Origin: Adiantum capillus-veneris
Lineage: Eukaryota; Streptophyta; Polypodiopsida; Polypodiales; Pteridaceae
NCBI GenBank assembly: GCA_014529385.2
Contig: CM043967.1
Span: 1,243,001 to 1,307,000 of the forward strand
Direction of reading: 5' to 3'
DNA: 64,000 nt
A program made the position numbers and the translations under genes. Each line of letters opens with the position of its first letter. The first letter of the stretch is position 1. Of this stretch, positions 21,692 through 32,565 are shown piece after piece. A model generated the notes under the pieces. The model was not told the DNA's origin, ran no database searches, and worked only from the letters and a program-made list of their open reading frames with translations.

Positions 21692-23218
21692 ATGAGGTGC
21701 TTACCCTTCTCAAAATCAAAACTATGAGTAAGTGATTCTTGACATAGAATTTCTTGGTGTTTCTTCTGTCAGAATTCATTGTCTAGCAGGCGCAGCTCGG
21801 AAAGGTCAGCCTTATCGCCTTCTTCACAACATCCTATATCACATCATGCTAGTGAGGCTTCACAATCTACTGTCAAATTAGGCACAAGTGCATATTGTGA
21901 TAATGATGGGATCTCGAAAAGTTCGCCTCTTAGACATGTAAGTTACCACGTGAATTCAAATGAATAATTGTCAAAATTTTAAAATTTTAACAAGATTATA
22001 TGAACTGAAGGGGTTTTTTAATTAATTTTAAAGAAAAACCCGTAAATTTTTTAAGAAAAAGGGGACATTTTATCATCTTAAGTATGTAAGTAAAAGGTTT
22101 TATTTAATACCCTTTGAACGCACGTTATATGAATAGTTTCTTAAAGGTGCACCCCCCAAGGATGGGATGATGGCCTGCATTGTAGCCCTAAAGCCCCCAG
22201 AGCTTTGGGTCTTCATGTACACTGAGTTGCGAGCAGTAACACAAATTTTTTCTAGGTCACATCTTCTAGGTGTAGGGAGGTTTGGGTGCGTGTATAGGGC
22301 GAACCTTAAGCAGACAAATGGCAATGGGGTGCACATCATTGAAGAGGTTTCCGTCAAGCAGTTAACAAAAATGGACAACAAGGACACAAAGATTTTCTTT
22401 CTGAAGTCCACTTTCTTGGCATGGTTGAACATCCCAATGTAGTGAGGCTTGTCGGTTACCGCGCAAAAGATAACGATAGAGGCATGCAACGCTTGTTGGT
22501 GTATGAGTTCATGCCCAAAAAAAGCTTGGAGTATCATCTCTTCCCAAAGGGACCAACTGTAATTTCTTGGGATCAACAATTGAACAACATGCTAGGTGTT
22601 GCTCGAGGATTAGAGTACTTGCATGAAGAAATAAATGGGATTCATGTTATATTTTGTGATTTCAAAACATTCAATATTTTGTTGGACAAGGACTTCACCG
22701 AGAAACTATCGGACTTTGGTTTAGCTAGGCAAGGTCCGGAGTTGGGAGAGAGCCATGTTACGAGTGTGGTTGTGAAGACACAAGGCTATGCAGCTCCAGA
22801 GTACATTACAACGGGCCATCTTACATTGAAAAGTGATGTAAGGACTTTTGGTGTGATGTTGCTTGAAATGCTGGCAGGTCGGAGGTCTGGGAGCGCAATC
22901 GGCCCAAAAATGAGGAGCAACTCCTGGATTGGATGAAGCCTTGTCCTAAGGACAAAGGAAGATTGAAAGCTTTGTTGATCCAAAGCTAGAAGGGAGTCTT
23001 TCTTTTATACAAGCAGAGAGAATTGTTGCATTAGCACTTCAATGCTTGAACAAATTAGCAAGATTGCGGCCGCTCATGAGTGACGCCATCGACAAGCTAA
23101 AAGATATAGTTAATCTAGCAGAAAATGGAAACATAGAGGTGAATGCATTGTCATGTTCCAACATTAGAAGAGATGAGGCAAGTAAGGAGGGTACGAGAGA
23201 CTCAATCCAATTGAAGTA
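21692..23218 (+). pseudogene. Receptor-like cytoplasmic kinase VII (PCRK-like) pseudogene
   Basis: The kinase domain is clear in pieces: GVGRFGCVYRA (Gly loop), SVKQLTK (ATP-binding Lys), VEHPNVVRLVGY, RLLVYEFMP, ARGLEYLHE, FCDFKTFNILL (catalytic loop), KLSDFGLARQG (DFG), YAAPEYI and KSDVRTFGVMLLEML. The family catalytic loop reads FRDFKSSNILL, so its Arg is Cys here. A one-base loss in the A run at 22367-22371 breaks the frame, and a second shift near 22885 moves the C-terminal part (DWMKPCPKD, then DPKLEGSLSF, to about 23218) out of frame. Upstream, a likely first exon (ATG 21692, CLPFSKSK) and a Ser-rich exon (about 21773-21937) end at donors GTAAGT at 21728 and 21938, and an acceptor lies near 22202. 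Introns are therefore retained and this is not a retrocopy. Such kinases act in immune signalling. Confidence 0.8.
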
Positions 23219-23525
23219 GGGACAATTTATGCAGGGTGTGAAGAGGCTTACTTGCAAACTCGATAAAAGACCGTGGTTGAGAGCATGCACTCCCAGTAAA
23301 GTTTTCCATGCTTGAAGAGTGAAAGCTTCATGCTCCTGGTGTTTTTTATTCTTATTGAGAAAGTCTCAGCTCTTGTCAAGTTTTTGGCTAGATTTTAGAC
23401 TAGGTGAGTAGAGGTGAAGGTTTAATTTTATACTTCTATAGCAGGTAATCTTGAATTGGTATCTCAAATTGTACTTTGAAAAATTGCACATATATGAATG
23501 AGCCCATAGAAGATGGTATTTCCTT

Positions 23526-23641
23526 GAGAGAGAGAGAGAGAGAGAGAGAGAGGAATATACAAACACACACACAAACACATACACACACACATGTATATAT
23601 ATTTTATTTTTTTATAGAGAGGAGGGGGGGGGGGGGGGGGG

Positions 23642-23675
<34 letters not shown>
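23526..23675 (+). repeat. Compound microsatellite with GA, CA, poly-G and GA tracts
   Basis: (GA)n at 23526-23551, CA-rich tract at 23561-23592, a 21-base G run at 23624-23644, then (AG)n to 23675. Confidence 0.9.
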
Positions 23676-23678
<3 letters not shown>

Positions 23679-25372
23679 AAAGCTAGTTCCAAATCAGTGT
23701 GAGCTTTTGTTTGGAATTGCTCAATTGAGCAAAAACTTGAAAAAATCTCCCTCAAAAAACTTCCTCGGAACCTCAACTCAAGTTTTAGAACATGAATTAT
23801 GAAAATGACTAGCCTTTATAAGTATTTGGTTGCATAAGTTTAAGACTTGGTGGTCATCTCTTGTTGTAATGTGTTAACATTTTTTTCATTGTAGAAGTTA
23901 TGTTTATACTAGTCATTAACTTATGTAATGTATAGAATAGAATAAGCAATGACTTTGCTGCAAACCAAAGCTTATTACCTTATCGCCCAAGAAAGGCTCT
24001 ATCATCGAAGGCCTTTTTTAGATGGTCAATAAGGTGATAAGCTTTGGTTCTGTCAATAAGGTGATAAGATGATCAAGAAAGGCTCTATCATCTTGTTGTT
24101 GCTCGGTTAATGCACCTTGCGAGCAAGGAAAAATTAAAAAGCTACTTATAAACCAATGGCTCCAAAGTCTACAATATCTTTGGCTTTTTTTTAAAAAAAA
24201 ATCCTTTGTCAAAAGATTAGCCCAAAACTTTCAAAATTTTGTGAATTTGGAAGATAAATTTTCCAAAAATACACTATAAAATGTCATTTTTGGTAAAATT
24301 TCAACATATTTGTCTTAACTCTTATACATCTAGATTTATAAATAAGATATATTTGCCAACCTATCTACACTTACATATTCTTGAAGGGGTGTTATTTTTT
24401 ACTCTGCTTGTGTGGCCTCTTTTCCAAGGCCCAAATACCAAATAGTTTTATCTCATGTCTATTTCTCTTCAAGATATGGGTCCTCGTGAAATTAGAAAGA
24501 AAATTTTAAGCAACATTGTTTCCTTCAACCGAACCTTTTCCATACAAAAGGCACGTTCATTACATCGAATTTGTACATGGGGCTTTCTATTGAGGTCTTT
24601 ACTATGTGGTGGAGTCATTTGAGTCCTTCAATTGTTTTAGCTTTACTCTTAGTTTGGTCCATTTATTTTGCCATTGCTCAAGAACTGTTGCACTTAGCAC
24701 TATGATTGCAAGCTTGGTAAAGAGGTCTCTTGGGCAATCCTCTTTCCCCTCACCAATGTGACATATGCATCTTCGCTTACTTGTAGGTCATTAGAGAAAC
24801 TACAAGAAAACACGTTTATATAAGAGAAAAAAAAATCAAAGCTGGAGGAATCAAAATGTCAAACCACAAAATTAAAATGAATGAATTCTAAGCCTTTCAT
24901 TATAAGAAACTTGGACTCACTTTCGGGCCTTTTAGTTCTATAAAGAGAGATTGGCACTCGATCAATGAGGAAGAGGCTATGTTGAAAATTGGTATTTTGG
25001 AGCCAAATTCGTTTAGAAATAACAAAGAAAATAAAATTTTTGTTCTTAAAATTATACAATGTCACACTTTCAAAGCATAAATGCCATAAATTGTACTAAC
25101 TCTATATCGAGAAATTTTAGAACTTGCATTGAAGACTCTAGTATCTATGTTCCGCCCAAACATTGCTTTGAGTAGTTCTAATTTCCTCTCAAAATTGTCT
25201 TTCCTTTTTCATATTTGCGCTAACTCTACTGTGTGTTCTAGTGCACACCATGACTACCTCTTGAAGGCCTAGCACTACCATTGACTCTGTTAGCATTTTT
25301 AACAGTTATACTACAAATGATCATGCTTGGATACCATTTAGAATAACGATCGAAAGTTGGGTACTATTGTAG
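23676..25372. other. No gene recognised
   Basis: AT-rich, no long frame. A short direct repeat (AAGGTGATAAG, near 24030 and 24059) and several small shuffled repeats are the only structure seen. Confidence 0.4.
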
Positions 25373-25720
25373 ATGAGGACGAGGAAGAGGAGGCAACACA
25401 ATGATTTTGTGGAGGCTTTCAAGGGACAAGTTAAAGAGTTTAAAGTGTGTGCACAAAGTAAGTGGGTGAAAGAGGTCCTCATACAACATGCTTTCCAACA
25501 TGGAAACTTAAGGTTGCAAACACCTCCTGCTAGTTTTTCACGACATCGACCCAACTGTAGATTACTTTGAGCATATATCTCATTTATTGCATGATTATTT
25601 TTGAAGGTTTAGGGTTGATATCATGTTTGGTATGTTGCAGATATTTATCCATCAAACAGGACACGCTGACAACCTGTCGAGAGCATAGTTGGATTTTTTA
25701 ATGCTTTGTATGCATTTATT
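25373..25720 (+). other. Possible decayed coding sequence upstream of the two-exon gene
   Basis: Short frames with protein-like composition (RTKKRR-type start, VEAFKGQVKEF; then HDIDPTVDYFEHISHLLHDYF with a stop) lie 70-400 bp upstream of the next gene. GTGAGT at about 25720 could be a splice donor. No family is recognised. Confidence 0.25.
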
Positions 25721-25785
25721 GGTGAGTAAATGTATCGAGGAAGACCGCACAAGGAGCTTGCACATAATGGAATATTTTTTATGAC

Positions 25786-26552
25786 ATGTCATATTCGGAG
25801 CCTACTATATCCTCTGGCTGGGGTTGTGTAACTCCTTTGCCACTTCCATCCTTTGATGGCAAAGATTGGTCTTTGCCATCTTCCCAAACTAGTGAAAGCG
25901 TCAGGAATAGGTTGTTTCAAGATATACAGAAGTCCTTCAAGTATTCTATTGCTACAAAGATTGTTAGGCTCACTCTATTTATGCCTATTGATGTCTTTAT
26001 AGATTTATTCTTTAATGAGCAAATACGAACTACCACAACAATATTCATTTGTAAGTCTGAGAGCTGTTGGGACTTTTTAGATGATAATTGGGATAGGAAA
26101 CATTCAGAGGGCAAAATCTGTATTTTGCAAAAGAAGTCCATAATTTGCAAGTATAGTACAAGCTCTCAAAATTTCATAGTGTCATTTTACTATTTTAGAT
26201 ATCATCTTCTTAGTGGGCAACTTATTCCTCTCAACCAAGATATAGAGTCTAACTCTGAGAAACCTTTAGCAATAGTGGTCTACTTTCAAGAGAGCTTAAT
26301 TATTGTGATGGAGGCAATGTCAAGTACAACTCTTGCACAACTCAGCGTAGATCTTACATATGAAGACCTTCCACTTCTGCCAAAATTGTATGAATTCAGT
26401 CTCAACAATAGAAAGGTACTTACTAAATAGATAAAATTCATGTCTTTCATCCATTAAGATATAGATACTAACTCTTTCTTTTCTCTCAGATTCCAAGACG
26501 CAAGGAGAAAACAACATTGTGCAAAGAGTCCTCTCAAATACACTTCACTTGA
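25786..26552 (+). CDS. Hypothetical protein, two exons, 230 residues
   Basis: ATG at 25786 opens 210 codons without a stop. At 26416 a donor-like GGTACTTACT follows AGAAAG. A pyrimidine-rich acceptor (TTTCTTTTCTCTCAG) ends at 26489, and the frame continues in phase for 20 codons to TGA at 26550-26552. The 74-bp intron matches the size of the other short introns in the window. The product starts MSYSEPTISSGWG, has alternating hydrophobic segments (FMPIDVFIDLFF) and ends with a basic stretch (RKIPRRKEK) that could be a nuclear localisation signal. I recognise no domain. It could be a host gene or a transposon accessory gene. Splicing is inferred, not shown. Confidence 0.45.
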
Positions 26553-26853
26553 TTGCTTCCATCGAAAGCTAGGCCACATACATTGTGAACGCATTGAGTT
26601 TTAATGCCATGCCATCCAAGATGTACACTCGAAAATTATGAATACAAATACATTTGTGTTGATCAAACATTGTTTTAAATTTGTACACTTTGTATTGTTT
26701 CAAAACTGTACACATTGAATTTTTCCTTTAAAAATGTTTACGAAAAGGAGATAAATACTATTCCCCTCACTGGTTGCTAGCACTACTCCCCTGTCCTCTC
26801 TTCCAATTGCTACCCCTTATCCCTCGGGGGATGCTGGTCTCGGTTTCCCTGTC

Positions 26854-28030
26854 TCATTGCTTGAATGTGTGGGCCTCCTCCATGGCTTCCCATGCATCTC
26901 GCACTTGTGAAGCTTCCCTCTGTTCTCGCTCTTGCTGCTGACGTGTAACCCACTCCTCTGCTTCAACGACGCCCATATAATATTGATTGATTGCATCTTG
27001 CATGTTTTGAATCTCATTTTGAGTCTGTTGATATCGCTGCGTCATTTTGTCCATGCGGGCCTACTCGAACTCCTTAGCTCGGGCGCTTTCCTCTCTTGAG
27101 AGACCGTGCACCAAAATTATAATGTGTTGAATAACCAGTGCAGAAAACTTGTGTACATCATAGGAGTTGTAGTTATGCAATTCAAGGTCCTATAGATGCG
27201 TCATAAATAAGAAAGTAAGTAAAGAAGTTTCTTCTTCTAATACAAACATTGCGATGATTCAAGCATTCTAACAAAATGCGTACTTACGTTTGGCACATCC
27301 AAAATTTGGCAGAGAAGGAGCATAGCATTTATACATGTCCGCCAGCCATAGCTATATTTGTCAATATGCATGGGCACGGTGACTCGTTGGTGCTGAGTGA
27401 CAACACCTAGATCACGTTCTAGCAAAATGTGCTCCACACAACATACAAAGTTTCTGGCGGCACTACATACATAAGCACTTCACTTGCTTTAGTAAGGCAT
27501 TACAAACATACACTTTAAGCAAATGCACAAAGAGTCGCCTTACGTCTTCACACGCCCATGGAATCCCCTGCTTTGCTCGGAGTTTCCGTAATAGACAACC
27601 TTTGCTTCAATGTCGAATAAAACTAGGCTCCAATGTTCACTACACAGAAAAGAACTAAGATAAGATCCAAAATCCAACATAGTTTTGCATACCAACAAGA
27701 AAATCACCTTTGATTGTATGCAGTGACAAGAAAGTGTGCACACGTAGTGGAGCTGAATTTGCAAGAACTTGCAGTTCCTCTTCATTTTCTTCGTTGATTT
27801 GCTCTACAAGATGCCATCTTCTGGCACAGGTGCCTGCTCTATGTTGGCTGTTACTAGCAAAGAAGAGGCCGACACTTGAAAAGAAGAGAATGGAACCTGC
27901 AAAGTAGAGGCTGGCTCTTGCTTTTCTTGAGGATCTTTCTTTGTCTCTATGTGAGTGGGCTCCTCCCTGATACAATCAGACTCCTCCTATAGGGACTCAG
28001 GTTCCTCCCTCTCGACCTGTGATCAGGTGG
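26854..28030 (-). pseudogene. Ulp1/SENP-like C48 cysteine protease region, multi-exon, decayed
   Basis: Reading leftwards: an acidic Glu/Pro-rich linker (about 28030-27800, with stops), then exon 27639-27544 with EHWSLVLFDIEAKVVYYGNS, the Ulp1 His-Trp motif and following Asp strand. It splices in phase (GTAAGG donor, CAG acceptor) to exon 27453-27288 with VTVPMHIDKYSYGWRTCIN, where the family has Q...SCGW. The catalytic Cys position reads Tyr. A GTAAGT donor then leads to a last exon (27189-26854) with a premature TAG near 27061 and a coiled coil (QQTQNEIQNMQDAINQYY, QQQEREQREA). Ulp1 enzymes remove SUMO-like modifiers, and plant DNA transposons often carry them. This copy is inactive by stops and probably by the Cys change. 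It runs on directly from the histone-like block upstream. Confidence 0.7.
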
Positions 28031-28057
28031 TTCTATTGCTTTGAACCGATGAAGGCT

Positions 28058-28537
28058 CTATTTCTTGCACACGAGGATGGAGAGGGAGATAGGTACTGGC
28101 TGAAGCAGCCCATTGTAGCGGAAATGCACCCTCCAGAGGGTGTCAAAATCCTTGGGCATAATTGTGATACGATGGGCATGGGCCACCAAGATGTATCCAT
28201 CGCTGAAGAGCTCAACGAGGTAGTCCTCTGCAATCTCCCGCAGGCATAGAAGAGCACTATTGGCCCATTGCATGCCCACTCCCCAATGTTCACAGATCTC
28301 TCACACTACTCGTTGAAATGGAAGCCATTGGATGGCCGACTCCATGTGTCTTTTGATCCTTCAGAGCTCTTGTAAGATGCATCTGTGCCCCTCATATTGG
28401 CGTCTTCTTGCTTGAGCATGCAAGGACTCACATGTCACCCTTCTAAGCATGGCCTTCCCATGAGCCATCTCTACAAGCATCACCACATTCGATAAGTGAA
28501 TGTCCCTTTCATAGAAGAGGCTCTGCGACAAACACAA
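28058..28537 (-). pseudogene. Histone H3-like fold, upstream part of the Ulp1-like gene
   Basis: After an acceptor-like CCTTGCAG the frame opens at 28537. From about 28415 to 28109 it aligns with the whole H3 core: RRQYEGHRCILQEL then RIKRHMESAI (alpha-N), LPFQRVV then EICEHW (alpha-1), ANSALLCLREIAEDYLVELF (alpha-2) and HAHRITIMPKDF (loop 2 and alpha-3), compared with H3 LPFQRLVREI, EAYLVGLFEDT and AKRVTIMPKD. Two stops interrupt it exactly where H3 has Arg (REIRRY and LVREI), both TGA, as from CGA. The H3 N-terminal tail is not visible; instead a different 40-residue segment precedes it. The block continues within 100 bases, after a frame shift, into the acidic linker and Ulp1-like exons on the same strand. 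It is neither a canonical H3 nor obviously CENH3. Confidence 0.75.
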
Positions 28538-28539
28538 CT

Positions 28540-29393
28540 GCAAGGATGATGGTCAGTACCAAGCATATAAGAGCACCAAACACAGGAGTCTCTTCTCTAT
28601 TCTCTTCGTACTGACTTCATAGAAGCATATTAGCATACATGTGCATCGTGTAGAGATCTGCGTCAGCAAATTGTGTCAGAAGAGGACGCGGAAGGAGGTA
28701 TGGGAGCACTATAGAGGCAAAAGAGGACGCGGATAGATCCTTTGGAGTAGTGGAGAGGTAGAAGAGGATGCGAAAAGATCCTTTGGAGTAGTGGAGAGGC
28801 AAAAGAGGGTTGGGAGGACAAGCGCTACAGGTGAGAGTCCTTGTTTGTCCTTTCACTATTTTCTCACTGCGTTAAAACTACCTCTAAACTTTGGAGGATG
28901 TGCCTCTTTAATGAGCATCATTTCTAACTAGATGGGGGTTGGTCGACCATACTGCATGAGAATCTAAGTCTGCTCATTGCATTTACACTGGTTATCCTTG
29001 TGAGGACAGCCCACGTGCCCTTTTTGAGTTACCATTTGGCATCACGAACCCGATCGTCGAGGCAGTCTCCATCTCCATATCCAAATAGGCAAAGCAGGTT
29101 TCCATTGCCTTTGCCTTTTTGTGATCTTGATCTCAGCCACCTCTTATGATCTTGCTCTCAGCGACCTCCAAAGCGTTGAGTCTGTTACTGCCGAATCACC
29201 ATCACCCTTGCCTTCTCCTTTTTGCGATCTTGATCTAAACGATCTCCAAAGCTTTGAGTCTATTTCTTGCCACATTGCCATCGCCCTTGCCTTTGCCTTT
29301 TTGCGAACTTGCTCTCAACAATCTCCAAAGCTTTGAGTTTGTTGCCTTTGGCATCGCCATCCAGCTTGGTGCCATTGGATATTGCTGAGACAA

Positions 29394-29395
<2 letters not shown>
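28540..29395. other. Intergenic with degenerate ~80-bp tandem repeats at 29100-29345
   Basis: No gene seen. GCCTTTGCCTTTTTG(T/C)GATCTTG-type units ending in CTCCAAAGCTTTGAGT recur about three times between 29100 and 29345. A smaller repeat (AGAGGACGCGGA, AAAGATCCTTTGGAGTAG) occurs at 28680-28800. Confidence 0.5.
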
Positions 29396-29461
<66 letters not shown>

Positions 29462-29470
29462 CCCCCCCCC
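29396..29470 (+). repeat. (CT)n microsatellite plus C run
   Basis: About 63 bp of CT followed by 12 C. Confidence 0.95.
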
Positions 29471-29820
29471 CAAAGCTCTCCTATGCATGTGTTTCACTTG
29501 TGTTGTGGTCATGCGACACCAAAATTTGTGTAGTTACAAATCATAACAGTTGCTTGAGATTCTCCATGCATAGTTGTGCGGCTCAAGGCATAGTTGGAAT
29601 AATGACACCTCAAGTGACCATGCAAGGCTATGGTTTTTCATTTAATGCTATGTTTGGGCATAGTGAGTGAGCGCACAAAGGTTATGTATTACCAACAAGG
29701 AAATGGTCACATGCAAAAAGGAGCATAGTTGGGACCATGCATGAGGCTTAGTTATTCATTTAATGCTTTCTTTGTTTGTGCATAGTTGGACATAGTTGGT
29801 AACTAAGCCTAGTTCACAAG

Positions 29821-30063
29821 GCCCTAGTTCGCCTGGAATTGACTCTCATCACATATGAACGGTTTTGTCTCAAAAAAAAGGGACCAAAACCATGCGAATA
29901 GAGACCCTGAGGAATTCTCCAGGCTCACTATTCGCTTGGTTCTGACCCTCTTGGCTGATTTTTAAGGGCCTAGTTTGCCTGCTCCTGACTCTCATCACGT
30001 GACCGGTTATGTCCTCAACATTGGGACCAGAACCATGTGAATAGAGACCCTGAGGAATTCTCC
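29821..30063 (+). repeat. Diverged direct repeat of about 95-100 bp
   Basis: Copies at about 29821-29921 and 29969-30063 share GACTCTCATCAC, GGGACCA(A/G)AACCATG and GAATAGAGACCCTGAGG. The units are 148 bp apart. Confidence 0.7.
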
Positions 30064-30149
30064 ATTGCAAATGTAGACTAGGCCCAAGCAGGCAAGAAAT
30101 CCCAAATGAGGATGGGTCTTTGCCTCTGAATTGCGCTCCCAGATTTTCT

Positions 30150-31241
30150 ATGGCGAACAACATTCACTACATTCTCCTCACGGATATTATGCATGAGTTG
30201 AATATACAAGAGGACTACTGCCTAGCAATTACGAATTTTTATGAGGCAGACATGGGATTTGTGGAGGATGATGGCATGGGCCAACATCTCCTTGCTGACA
30301 CAACTATCCACGACACACAGTTCACTTTAAGGGGGCAACTTATCAAAGATACATTCAACGAAGCAAAGTCTAGAGAAGCCAAATTTCCAACAAAGGAGCA
30401 GTTTCAATTGACTATAAGACAACTTGGATTGGAAAACATGGGTGTCCCTGTGGCACCTATAGCCCAGGTAGATAATAGTAAATATATTCATTTGTGGGGA
30501 AGGTCCATGCTGGAAATGGACAAGAATCAGATGGTAGGTTTCTTTGGACATTCATATGGTTTTGGACATGGTCCAATGATGCAATATTGAGATAAATCTC
30601 CTTGTTGACAGAGTTGCTTGTGTAAGACCAAAGGCTCAAGACGAGGGATTGTCACTAGAGTACGCGGCAAGGATGCGGTGTTGTCTCACTACATTGGGTG
30701 TTTCAATCACAAAAAGGTTTGTAGAAACAATTCAAGTACTTGACTCTATTGTACGTAGAGCCACTTATGACCCGTGGATGTTGTAATATTGTTTTGTAGA
30801 TCATAATATACCATAAGGAGTACCGATGACAATGCAAAGTTCCCACTATTTGCAATGAAAGCTATTACAAGATTGTGTGGTGGGTATCCCGTGCCACTAA
30901 ATGCAAAAAGGCTGATTCTAATAGAGAAACAGTTTTCTCTACACGTCTTTGGCATCGGGTATGGGTGCCAAGCACTTAGAGTCCCCTATTTCATGTTCTA
31001 CATAGCTCATGCTCTGGCGGTAGGAGTCGAAGATCCAGAGATCTTAGATCCATACAACAAAAGGCCATTTTTGAGGGAAAGAGGACGCTTGATGCCCACG
31101 AGGATGTTTCCATCAATAGAGGAAAGAGTTCGTCTGAGGGGCTTGCATATCGAAGAGGCACATAGTGAAGAAGAACAAGGTGCAGCAAAGAGGATAAAAA
31201 CGACAGGATCATGTCCATCTTCTCCCGCTCCAGACTCGTGA
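30150..31241 (+). CDS. Unknown protein, two or more coding blocks (structure unsure)
   Basis: Block 1 (ATG 30150 to about 30533) encodes MANNIHYILLTDIMHELNIQ and a helical region ending at a donor-like ATG|GTAGGT. A 78-bp candidate intron ends CTTGTTGACAG at 30611. Block 2 (about 30613-30780) is open as AQDEGLSLEYAARMRCC and SIVRRATYDPWML, but this frame does not match block 1 phase. Block 3 (about 30819-31241) encodes AMKAITRLCGGYPVPLNAKR and a Glu-rich tail ending in a basic AAKRIKTT, then TGA. The composition is protein-like and stops are few, but no domain is recognised. It may be a transposon accessory gene or a lineage-specific gene with one frame error. Confidence 0.35.
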
Positions 31242-32565
31242 TTGTCGCTACATAGCGTGGCATTGCCCAGCATTTGAGTTTCTCCAAGCACTTTGCTTTT
31301 TTTCTTTGTGGATGTGGTATAAAGAACGTGTAATTTTTGAGCTCTTAAGAAGCTCCTTCTTCCTTGCTCTATGAATAAGTCGTCTATAAGTCCATTGGTG
31401 GAGGTCTAACATGCTATTGGCTCTATTCTTTCCTCCCCCGTGTTTGGTGTGCTTAAAATAACATGTTCTTGCCATGTAGTGGGTCTTTTCCATGCCTTGT
31501 GTAGACCATATTGACAATGAGCCGTATATCTTGGCAAAATATGGACCATGGTTGAATAGCATGTGCCATATTGGAATAAAACAAAATGAGTGAGTAGAGT
31601 ATAGTTTTAAATGTGGTTTGCATATGGGGCATGCTAACTCACCATGTAATGTGTGATATGTTGTCCTCCCCACCCTGCCATATATGCCTTCTTCAAATCC
31701 AGCAAGGCTTCTTGAAATTATGTGACCTTAATTTGGTCCCACGAATGTTGCTCAATGTAGTGGAAGATTTTATCCAATGATTTTCACACATTCACCTTGT
31801 GATTTTGGATTGCCTCACCACCAGCATTGTCTTTAACCACTTTGTGTGATTGTTTCCATTTGTTAAACAAGTTTCTTTTCTCCTCTCTATCAGAGTCTTT
31901 GAGGCTAAACCTAAGAACCCTTCTGGCCTTCACACCACCTATTGATGCTTTCCTAGGTACCTTGTAACGACTTTGAGATTGATGGTCCTCTTCAATTTTG
32001 AGATTGCCTCCGTGCAAACCAATGTCAGAGAGAGCTCCCACTAATACTTTGATGACTCTTTTGGACTCACTCTCTGGCTTTAAGGTCCATGCAAAACATA
32101 TGTACAAATGAACCACCTTTTCAATTATTCTGCAGAGTGCATGGGGTGTATAAATGTGAACTCTACTCAGAGGAATATCAAGAACTAGCTGTAAAGATTT
32201 ATCTTGACGATGTCTGTTAGGAGCTCTACTCCATTGCACACTCTCAAGAGATTGTGCATTAGCAATTCAGTATAAGCATGGATTTTCCACAGATGCACCT
32301 TGTGTTATGTTGTATATGCACTTAAGAGTCTTTAAGTCACCTGCCACATGTGCCATTCGAATGTATAGTCACCAAATCCTTCCATTGAAAGCACACCTCC
32401 CTTTCTTTGTTCACTGATGGTGAAGGAATCTGGGTTTGACTAAAAACCCAATGGAGGATTTAAAAATCTTCCTTATCAACCAGTATGTAAAAATAGTAAT
32501 GTAAAACCAAGAACCATACATGTAATATTTTTGTTATTATAGATTGAAACTAAGTATACCCCAAA
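31242..32565 (-). other. Unassigned; one 151-codon minus frame at 31784-32239
   Basis: The minus frame has a basic C-terminal half (KVPRKASIGGVKARRVLRF, FNKWKQSHK) but no family match. Another minus frame (31673-31248) looks random. No repeat or LTR was seen. Confidence 0.3.

Noticed and set aside
28109-28415. Canonical histone H3 or CENH3 pseudogene unrelated to its neighbour
   Set aside because: Not excluded, but the missing H3 tail, the novel N-terminal segment, the same strand and the near-immediate run-on into the acidic linker argue for a composite gene; kept as a finding with that caveat.
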